Assembly: GCF_000002865.3 (NCBI RefSeq) | Contig: NW_001865039.1 | Location: 3,266,359-3,330,358 of the forward strand | Direction of reading: 5' to 3' | DNA length: 64,000 nt | Source of the DNA: Monosiga brevicollis MX1 | Taxonomy: Eukaryota; Opisthokonta; Choanoflagellata; Craspedida; Salpingoecidae | Notes under the pieces: model-generated | Seen by the model: only the letters and a program-made list of their open reading frames with translations | Databases searched by the model: none | Told to the model about the DNA's origin: nothing | Part shown: positions 55,276 through 64,000 of the stretch, one piece after another | Layout of the letters: each line of letters begins with the position of its first letter | Numbering within the stretch: position 1 is the first letter of the stretch | Position numbers and translations under genes: made by a program

Positions 55276-58200
55276 ATGGCGTCGCGCGAGGTTTGGCATC
55301 CAATGCCCTCACCCGCGTGTCCTGTCAGTGTGTTGGCCCACCTCACTCGACGTGGCCGTGATGGTTTTGCCAATCGATTCGCAGGTTTTGGAGCTCTGGC
55401 ATTCATCTTGCCAGGCCTATCGAAAGAACGATCTCACTGGTATGTTTGGGACATCGCTCACGCCGCCGCGGTCGAATGAGATGTCGGTTTAACGACACGA
55501 AAACGACACGACCCCACCTTGCCTCATCCAAACCCCGAACAACACCCCCAGGCGCGCTAGGTCATTTACAAAACATTCCTGAAGACCATCAGACAGCGCG
55601 ACTGTACGTGAACCAGGGCATCATCCTTGGCCAACGCCAGGACCATGCTGGTGCAACCCAAATTTTTCGCAAAGCATGTGTTGCCGACCCCCATCTTGCT
55701 CTTGCCCAATTTCAACTGGGGCACGCCCTCTTCACGACTCAGCAGTATCATGAGGCACGCATTGAGATCTCAGGCTTCTGGCTCGTAACTTTTGCTCCGT
55801 AAGCGTCTCATTTGAGCCATGGCTCTACCTTAGGCCATGACGGCTTTTGCCCGTGCTCATGAGCTTCTGCGTGGCGCCAAGTTCATCGACTATAAACAGC
55901 TGGGCCTCCCATACCGCCTGTGCGCCTGTGAAGTGGCCTTCAACGCGTACGTCAAGCCCAAGATGCCTCCATCCTCTCCGTGTCACCTGGTGGTCTCACA
56001 ACAAGCTGCTGCCTCGCCTTGTCTTTGTCTTATGTTCTCTGTCATCCCACTCTGTATGGAACACCACAACCCCACAACGCTGCTCACCACAGATCCCTGG
56101 CAGCGCAAAAGGCCAATGAGACCAGCAAGGCCGAACACTATTCCCACATCGCCCACGACAGCTCTACCCATCTCACCGACGCCCATCGGTCCCTTGCCGT
56201 GAGCAGCCACCATTATGTCTTTGGCTTGCAAGTTTCGACTTGGATGTCCCTTCTCATACCATCGTTCTTCTGACAATAGACATCGGCGCGCAGTGAACCC
56301 TTTGTCCTTTCGAGTCGAATCGGTATCTTTGAGCCACCCGCCGCCAAGGTGAAAGGCCTCAAGGCAAAACAGTTCATGGGCAAGAGCGAATTTCGCGCGG
56401 GTCTCTATGCGGACGACAAAGATGTTGGTTTCGAGGGCGACCGTGTTCTGGAGAAGCTCGACGTAAGCTAGCGTCGCCCCCAAATCAATTCCAACACCTG
56501 GTCCCTTGATGTCCGCCTCATAGCCGCGTGGGCCCTGGCTGACGATAGGCACAAGCTCGTGTCGAGGCCAAGAAGCGTCTGTTCAAGCCTGATCGGCCCG
56601 CCATTTCTGTGCGTCCATCCGTGCCCGTTGGCGCACCTCACCGACCAAAGCCTGGCCTACACCCCCTCACCTCGCCCCTCCGTATCATGTGTACACAGGC
56701 TGAGGGCTTGAAGCGCTTGGCCGTCAAGTCGCACACGGCCAGTGCTGATGTGGCTGTTGGGACACACAAGGTTTGTGGCGGTGCGGCAACGGCGACAAGG
56801 CTAAAGCGTGACTGTGGCTTCACACCCTCCAATCGTGTCTGTCCCTGACCATCCGCCACGACTCGCGCAGGCTATTTATGACTTTGATCCCGAACAGCCC
56901 GAAGACCTGGGTTTGCAGGAGGGCGACAAGGTAACACTTTTGGAAGAACGCGACGAAGGCTGGGCCTACGGTACGTGGTTGTCTGATGTCACCTACCAGT
57001 CTGCCACAAATCGGACGGAAGATGCGAGGTCACTCCAATCTGCTGCCGCACCACGTACTCACTCGCGGTTGCGACAGGCGTCAACCAACGCTCCAAAGCC
57101 TCGGGTGTATTTCCCATCAGCTATGTGCAAAAGCTGACCAAGGCGGAGCGCATGCGAGCGCCGCCGCCCGCTACACGGCCGCCACCGCCTTCACTTGGCG
57201 GTTCGCATCCGGGGTCTGGTCGTGCTTCGCCTGCATCCCCGTCGTCGTCATCCAATGCCTCCTCGCTGAGCCGCAACGGCAGCACTCGTCCACCACCTCC
57301 AACCAGCAGCCCCCCACTGTCCTCCTCCCCGCGCTCATCCTCGGGTGTGGCGAGCGTGGTTGGATCTGCAAATCGCCTGCGACACAATGATGTCAGCACC
57401 GGCGGCGTTCCCGTCGTGGCCCGTGCTAGTGGCAAATCCAAGCCACCCCCGAAACCGCAGCTGCCCGGTTCGATTCGATCCAACAAATCTTTTGGGCGCT
57501 CCTTTTCAGCCAGCGATGCCCCTGCATCGGATACCCAGGCAAGCAAACTGGATAAAGCGCCACTTCGCCCTCCTGCGCCATCGGCATCTGCGCTTTCCAG
57601 CTCCCTGCCTGGACCCACTAGTTTGACGGATGATCGTCGCGACTCTGAGCAATTGGCCAATTCTGAATTGGCCGATGTTTTTGCAAATCGCCAGAACTCG
57701 CTACGTCGCGTCTCCAAAGATGCTTTGGAGACGGATCAGCCAAACGAGACCGGTCAAACCCAAGCAGCCACCGTTGCTGAACGACGCAAGCTGCTCATGA
57801 AGAACTCCAATCGGATCAAGGAAGAACCCGCTCAGAGCCCGGATGTGCGCAAGACAGCAGGGTCGAGTGCCAAACCCCGCCTCCCCGCCAAGCCTGGGCC
57901 CCCTGTCAAGCCCGTCATGCCAACAAAACCAACTGGACCACTCAAGCCTCCCATGTCCGAGAAAACAAGCACTGTCACGTCAAGCACCGGCTCGGCCTTC
58001 ACGAACAGCTCAGGCAAATCAAGCGGGCCGACGACGACAGCGTCGACCATGCAAGCTGTCCCCGCTCCGTCGACACCCCACGAACCGCCGTCGCTCATCG
58101 AGAAAGGATCGATTCGTGACCGCGCCAAATTGTTTGCCAATGACAACGCTCCAGGATCCGCGACCGGTGGTCTGCCCGTGCCCAAGCGCTTCCAAAAGTC

Positions 58201-58966
58201 GACGTCATCCCCAAGCCTCGGCACTGCTTTGCCGAATGACAAGGTGAAGACAGGCCAACCCATACCTTTTCTTGAGCCAGTTGCAGCTGTCCCGGCGGTC
58301 CAGGATAATCAGATATTGGTGGAGCTGCATCACAGCAGTGGGAGCAAGCACATTGCTGTCGAGAAGACATCGACTCTGCTGCAGCTCGAAAAGGTAAACT
58401 CATGTCGTCAAGGCGCTGTGTGGGAGGAAAGGTTTTTTTTAAGGCACAACCAAGCGTGCTGGTACCCTAAACCATTCTAGACTCATTATATTGACACAAT
58501 TGCAGGAAGTTGCCGTGGCACTGAGCGATGCCAAGTCTGCCTTGTGGTACAAGCCGATGGCAGCCGCGCCTGAACTCAAGATGACAGACCAAAGGTGTGT
58601 ATACATGTGTGCACGCATTGTTGAGACTGTGGGTGGTTCCCAGCAACTTGTTTGCAGGCTCACGTTTACGGTGCTCGGCTCTTACTCTTACTTTGGGTGG
58701 TGGTGAGTGCAGCCACGTAGACTTTTGGCTATCTCTGGCGGCAGCCAATGACAACAAGCTGGCTTTGTTTGTCCATGCCTAAGTAACCACCAATCACCCA
58801 AAGGCGCTTGATATTTGATCTAATTGTTGACAGGCTGTTGGCTCACCATTGGTCCCAAGCTGGCTTGAGACCGGCCGAAACCCCGACTGTCTCCACTCGT
58901 TTATGTTTGTTGCTTTGCTCCTACGAATCCTTTTCTGTGCGCATCGACGGCGTTCTCGGCAATTGA
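55276..58966 (+). CDS. NCF2: p67phox/NOXA1-like NADPH oxidase activator
   Basis: In animals p67phox binds Rac-GTP and activates the NOX catalytic subunit through an activation domain. Exon 1 (55276-55290) encodes MASRE; exon 2 (from 55385) gives VLELWHSSCQAYRKNDLTG. Then follow ARLYVNQGIILGQRQDHAGA and LALAQFQLGHALFTTQQYHE (TPR repeats), and AFARAHELLRGAKFIDYKQL with GLPYRLCACEVAFNA, which matches the p67phox TPR3/4 Rac-binding loop and following helix. SRIGIFEPPAAKVKGLKAKQ then FMGKSEFRAGLYADDKDVGF corresponds to the activation domain region. An SH3 follows (AQAIYDFDPEQPEDLGLQEG, SGVFPISYVQKLT), then about 340 residues of Pro/Ser-rich linker (57140-58260) with KPPPKPQLPG-type motifs. A C-terminal PB1-like domain (ILVELHHSSGSKHIAVEK to KMTDQRLLAHHW) ends the protein at 58966. 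No second SH3 follows the PB1. Confidence 0.87.
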
Positions 58967-59128
58967 GCCTAGTTTTTGATGATACTGACCCCATCATGTC
59001 CAACTACATCAACAGGACGCACCAGTCCCTTTACGCACAGTCAGTCCCTGCGACGAAATAGGGCAAACGGGCACCTCACACGGACCAGAATAGCACACAC
59101 ACATCAAAGAAAATTATACTCAAAGAGC

Positions 59129-59216
59129 TTTCTTCTTCTTTTCTTCTTCTTCTTCTTCTTCTTCTCTCTCATACACGTGTCCTTTGGGAAATTTTCTTCT
59201 TTTTTCTTCTTTCAAG
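59129..59216 (+). promoter_or_regulatory. CTT-rich tract just upstream of TRAP1 start
   Basis: A CTT repeat (about 59129-59165) and further pyrimidine-rich sequence run to the ATG at 59217. It is probably 5' UTR or core promoter. No TATA box was recognised. Confidence 0.4.
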
Positions 59217-62200
59217 ATGCTTCCGGCAACAACAGCTCGTCGAGCGATGGCGCTGGTGACGGGGCTGCGACGACCACTGCTGGCGCGTGGCAGCGTGGTG
59301 GCTCCGATCCGCAGCTGGCGAGGCCTGCATGCCAGTGTCACCAAGGCCAGTGAGAACACTCCTGCCGCTGACCTCGAGCATCGGGAGAGCCACACGTTTC
59401 AAGCCGAGACTTCCAAGCTTCTCAACATCGTGGCCTCCTCTCTCTACAGTGAACGTTCGTCTAGCTGAGCCCCTCTCTGGTCCCTGCAGCCCCTGAACTC
59501 GTATCAGCACCTGGCCCTAGGCGATGGGCGCGTTGCACACTTTGGGTGCATGCGGTTGTTTGATGCAGTCTGCTTAAAACATAAGCAAAACACTTTGTTC
59601 GATGATGCGCCCCTCTCACCCTGCTTGGTCATCCATCCGACTCGTAGGTGAGGTCTTTGTCCGTGAGCTCATTAGCAATGCGTCAGATGCCTTGGAAAAG
59701 CTGCGTTATATCCAAGCCACTGGCCAGGATGTGAGTAGGCGCAACGCGCTCAACCCTGTGCCTCCAGCTAACATGACCCACTGTGCACTCATCTGCCCTT
59801 GATCTGTGAACACAGGTGGCTTTTCCCGAGACCCCGCTGGAAATCACCATTGAAGCTGACCAAGAACGCAATACCCTCATCATCTCGGTTGGTGACGCAA
59901 ATTTCGATGCCAATGGAAGGCCCACCTCCTTCCACCCTGACCATAGCCTCGTTATCTCAATGACGGCGCTTCCTGCATTCAGGATACCGGTATTGGTATG
60001 AACCACGACGAGCTCGTCTCCAACTTGGGCACGATTGCTCGGTATGTGTGCTAGAATTTCTGAGAAACAGCTTGGTCCCCACTTGGCTTCGTTGGCGCTA
60101 GATCCACGGAATCACACGCCAGCCATTGATGATGCCGTGCCTCGCGTGCTCGCCGCGTAGCTCGGGCAGCAAAGAGTTTATGGAATCTTTGGCCGACGGC
60201 GCCCAGACCGGCGCCGCTGATGCGCGCGAAAAGATTATTGGACAGTTTGGTGTGGGTTTTTACTCTGGTCAGTGTTTGCATGCTTGCGCAGTAACCGGCT
60301 GTATCGATCTCTGGGGAAACTCACACATCAGCTTGATTTAGGTTTCATGGTAGCGGAAAAAATGACCGTCTACACCCAAAGCCACGCTGCCACGGAAAAG
60401 GCTTGGCTGTGGGAGTCTGAGGGGTGCGTTCATCTGCGAGTCTGGTGCCCGTGCACCCTTGTGACAATATGCCTGGGCCCGTTCGGCGCTCACTTCTGTC
60501 ATTACCATGTGTTTGTTGTGTACAAAGCTTGGGGAGCTACACGGTTGCCCCAGCCAGCCAAGTCGTGCGTGGCACACGCATTGAGCTCAAGCTGCGCGAT
60601 GATGCCCGTGAATTTGCCGATGCCGGCCGCATCAAGTGAGTATTTTGACGCGTAGGAGGGCTGTGCTTTTGCAGCAGAGATTCACACCCGGATCGATGCT
60701 GGGAGACTCGAGCTCGGTCAAAATGGCGCGACCGCCCATACTTTTTGAGTGGTTGACGACCGGGCATACGTTCATTTGTGCGTGCAGGGATATCATCAAG
60801 AAATACTCCAACTTTGTCGGCTTTCCCGTCAAGGTTAACAATGAAGTTATCAACAGCATTCAGCCGCTTTGGACTCTTCCGGCCTCGTCTATCACCCCCG
60901 AGCAGCATGAAGGTCTGTCTGAAAAGCACCTTTACACACTTGTCTGCTCATTTGGGCCGTTGAGGCGATGAATCAACTCACTGGTGCCCGTCTTGTTTTT
61001 CCCAATTAGAGTTTTATCGTTTCATTGGCAACAGCTACGATACTCCCCAATTTGTCATGCAGTACTCGGCCGATGCACCTCTGATGATTCGCAGCTTGCT
61101 CTACACCCCCACAAGCAACCCAGAAACTTTCCTTGGTCCCGGTCAGGTGCAGATGCAAATCTCCCTCTACTGCCGCAAGGTATGCAGCAGCGCTTGTGTT
61201 ATTACAAATGCCCCTGCGCAGGCCTTTGCATTCAAGGCTTGATTTTCTATTTTTCCTTTTTACTTACTCCGTATCCATCGCAATGACGGTGGCTGAAAAT
61301 GGCCGCCCTTAAAGGTCTTGATCAGCAACGATTTGGAAAAAATGTTCCCGAGCTGGATGCGCTTTGTCAAGGGCGTGGTGGACAGCGAAGACATTCCTCG
61401 TCAGTGGCACCGCCCTTCAAGAGTGGCTGCATGTTTATGGACCCTGACTCATCTCGCTCAATCCGTGTCACTTGACTTGTCACACAGTCAACCTGTCTCG
61501 TGAGATGCTTCAAGATTCAGCCCTGATCCGCAAGATTGGCAATATCGTGGTGGGCCGTTACATCAAGCATTTGGAAAGCCAGATCAAGGAGGACCGAACC
61601 AAGTTTGAAGTCTTCTTTTCTGAATTCCGTAGGTTTTGTGTGGCTTGTCATCACTTCTTGGTCAGACATCTCCGTGTGCCCTTACCTCAACTGCAACTAA
61701 CTTGGATTCGTGCACATGCGTAGACCGCTTTTTGATGGAGGGCATGATTACCGATTATGCTCACCAGGTAAGATGATTTTCACGCCATGCGATGGCCCCA
61801 CGCTTTGTCCCAGTTCTAATGATGCTATGAACTGCTTGCTTGACAATTGCAGAAAGGATTGTCTCGCCTCTTGATGGCGGAAACGAGCACGAAGCCAGCC
61901 GGGGCCATGAGCACCTTGTCTGAGTACATTGAGCGGATGCCGGAAGGTCAAAAGGAGATTTATTATGTCATTGCCAAGTCTCGTGAGGTACGCGTCTGGC
62001 ATCTTTGGCATCTTTGGCATTTTTGGCACCTTTGGAGTTGCAAGTTGGCTTTCCAGCCGTCTTCTGCCGCACGTGTGGTCTCGACTGCAGTGCCACCGCT
62101 GGTTGTAGCGCATTTGCAAGCCTCACACCTCATTTTTCGACCTCCGTTGCTCTATTATTTATTGCCATGGCTACCCCCAGGCGGCCCTGGCCTCGCCTTA

Positions 62201-63066
62201 CATGGAGATGATGAAGCACAAGGAGAGCGAGGTCCTCATTTTCACGGACCCGGTGTACGACCTTGTCCTGCGCCAACTCAATGAGTTTGAGGGCAAGGAG
62301 ATTCTCTCAGTTGAATCCTCCCGTGTCGAGTCAGAGTCGGAGGAGAGCAACGGCGAACTTTCTGAGACTGAAGCCGCTGCTTTCAAGGGTTGGCTCAAGA
62401 TGACGATCGGCGACACTGCCGTGCGTGAGATCAAGGTAGGTCAACAATCCAGCCGGTACTCTGCTTGATGAAGGATGCCTCAATGCGACAAGCTCAAATG
62501 GCTCGCTCGTTCCTTGGTGGCCAATTTGTCAACCAGACATCGTCGCGCTTGGTGGATACGCCGGCCATCATCGTGGACCATGACAGCGTGGCACTGCGCC
62601 AGTACGTGCATGACACTCTTGGTCGCGCGCTGGCTTGCACTTTGGGAAACTCTGTTTGTTTGCTTTTTCTTTTACTCACTTTTCTTCTATGCGATCTCAT
62701 ATTCGCGCTTTTGCAGGCTGCAGCAAATGCAGAACAGTGGCATGGGTTTGACGCTTCCGCCCCAGGTGCTTAGCATTAACCTCAAGCATGACGTAGTCAA
62801 GGGTATCCATGAGATGTATCAGAAGGACTCTGCGAGTGATATGGCCGCACTCGCGGCTCGTCAGCTATTTGTCAATGCGCAAATCGCCGCCGGTCTTGTC
62901 GACGATGCCAAGTGAGACTGGATGATGATTCTCCCCCTGATCAAGCGCCTTTTTGCACCGTTTCGTTTGTTTAACATGGCGTGTTTTGTTGCACAGGAAT
63001 CTTCTTCCTCAACTCAGCCAGGTGCTGCAGGAGCTTTGCCGTGCAAATGGACAAGCCGCCCAGTAG
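59217..63066 (+). CDS. TRAP1: Mitochondrial Hsp90 chaperone TRAP1
   Basis: An ATP-dependent Hsp90-family chaperone of the mitochondrial matrix. The N-terminus (MLPATTARRAMALVTGLRRP) is Arg-rich and acid-free, as expected of a matrix targeting peptide, before the mature part HTFQAETSKLLNIVASSLYS. Ordered exons give VRELISNASDALEKLR (ATP-site Asn region), then DTGIGMNHDELVSNLGTIAR (the DxGxG motif), then KIIGQFGVGFYS (the lid and GxGxxG-type motif). GFMVAEKMTVYT and KKYSNFVGFPVKVNNEVI follow. The middle domain is seen as EFYRFIGNSYDTPQFVMQYS, SWMRFVKGVVDSEDIP and NLSREMLQDSALIRKIGNI. The C-terminal part includes SLSEYIERMPEGQKEIYYVI (with T in place of the first S), a region with VLIFTDPVYDLVLRQLNEFE, and a final exon ending ELCRANGQAAQ at the TAG at 63064-63066. 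About 15 short exons. The order and lack of the cytosolic charged linker support TRAP1 rather than cytosolic Hsp90. Confidence 0.95.
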
Positions 63067-63800
63067 TCGTGGCCCTTACTCATTCAAGTCATGACCGTTG
63101 ATTGATCCTTTCGTTCCGGAGCTGGCCATAACAAAAAATTGAGAGTGCAATGTGTTGATGTCTAAATTCAGGCAAATAGTGGAATGCAAATGCACAGCAA
63201 TCATTATTGAGACATTTTATGATTTGAAACACTTGGATCAAAACATTGTGTTGTGTTCCTCTGCTTCTCTGATCTGGCTGGTATCACGATACCACCAAAG
63301 CGCACCTCACTTTGGAAAAGAAAAAAAAAAAAAAAAGAACCATCAACTGCCAAAAATTTTTGTCAAGAAGCAGCGCAGGATATATGTGAGCGTCAAATCC
63401 GCGCTCATCCACTTTGCCTCTACTCGCATGTGGTTCAAACAATCAAACTCTTGCAACTAAGTGGCCAGGAAGAGTCAGAAAGGAAGGAAGAAATTGAAAG
63501 AGAAAACGGTACACCAACACACTCCTTCTCGCAAATACGTTTTCAACATGAATTGACGAAACCAAAGACTGGAAAAATCCCGGTCAACGCCTATGGATGG
63601 TCGGGTTGTGCTTCTTTCGTCAAAGCGACATACGCGTAAGTGGCGTAAGGTCAGGAGAAAAGGCGCATTACCAGACAAACAAAAAAAAAGGAATTTGATC
63701 AGCTACCCCTTCCATCGTGATATCAGAGAAGGGCAAGACACGCGGTCTTGAACTCAAGAAATCTGGGGCCAGCCCAGCTCAAAGGCAGCTTGTGCAGTGA
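63067..63800. other. Convergent 3' region
   Basis: Downstream of TRAP1, AT-rich, with A runs at about 63321-63337 and 63680-63689. No gene is recognised in the 730 bases. Confidence 0.45.
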
Positions 63801-64000
63801 CTATAGGTTTGCATCTCTTTTAGTGTGGAGCTGGCGCAGCCTTGCTTGGAGGAGGCGGGCCTGCAAGAGATCGTCCGCAATCATGTTACAGCAGGGTCAA
63901 TGAACAAGAGAAAGAGAGAGAGAGAGAGAAAAAAAAAAGTGAGCCAAGTTGAACGAAAATAGCATGAGCTCGCGAGAGAGCGGAGGAACGTACGAAGGCC
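63801..64000 (-). CDS. Possible terminal exons of a gene cut by the right edge
   Basis: On the minus strand, GGCCTTC followed by a gtacgt donor near 63993 could end an exon at the window edge. A pyrimidine tract (CT repeat, 63911-63940 on the opposite strand) and an acceptor (ttgcag) at 63863-63861 could start the last exon at 63860. In one phase it reads ARLLQARLRQLHTKRDANL with a stop at 63803-63801; in another it reads PPPPSKAAPAPH with an earlier stop. The splice signals are good but the coding evidence is thin. Confidence 0.3.

Noticed and set aside
1643-63940. CRISPR-like or satellite arrays suggested by the repeats
   Set aside because: All are simple di-, tri- or hexanucleotide repeats without spacers; the DNA is eukaryotic.

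Overview
The window is nuclear DNA of a compact, intron-rich unicellular eukaryote. Genes sit on both strands with short spacers and are split by many small GT-AG introns, mostly about 60-400 bp. The protein set points to a choanoflagellate, most likely Monosiga brevicollis or a close relative: a Vav-type Rho GEF with an SH2 and an SH3 domain, a p67phox-like NADPH oxidase activator, RBBP6, KDM8/JMJD5, TRAP1 and a RUS family protein lie side by side. That assignment is inferred from gene content and architecture, not from a search. Gene models were assembled by eye from reading frame, family resemblance and splice signals. Domain calls are much firmer than exact exon ends.

Layout, left to right: a RUN domain protein (-, cut by the left edge); eIF2B alpha (+); a SAP domain, NuSAP-like protein (-); RBBP6/Mpe1 (+); a MATE transporter (-); an MFS transporter (+); RNA polymerase subunit RPB5 (+); KDM8/JMJD5 (-); an unrecognised coiled-coil membrane protein (+); a RUS/DUF647 protein (-); a 3-beta-HSD family dehydrogenase with a membrane tail (+); a small membrane protein (+); a very large type I polyketide synthase (+); a large polytopic membrane protein (-); a Vav homologue (+) holding an assembly gap; an RGG/coiled-coil/Q-rich protein (-); YbeY (-); a p67phox homologue (+); TRAP1 (+); and the last exon of a possible further gene (-) at the right edge. 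No mobile element, CRISPR array or RNA gene was recognised. Microsatellites are abundant.

The most interesting region is about 26.4-38.5 kb. The polyketide synthase has the order KS-AT-DH-cMT-ER-KR-ACP seen in highly reducing fungal synthases. It appears to be spliced to short upstream exons encoding two membrane helices, so it would be a membrane-anchored megasynthase. Its catalytic body is nearly intron-free, 5.8 kb in one exon, which suggests later acquisition than its neighbours. Just upstream, on the same strand, lie a dehydrogenase with a hydrophobic C-terminal domain and a small multi-pass membrane protein.

A second theme is Rac signalling. A Vav homologue (Rac/Rho activator) and a p67phox homologue (in animals the Rac effector of NADPH oxidase) lie about 7 kb apart. 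Both differ from the animal versions: Vav lacks the C1 zinc finger and the first SH3, and p67phox has one central SH3 and a C-terminal PB1 domain but no C-terminal SH3.
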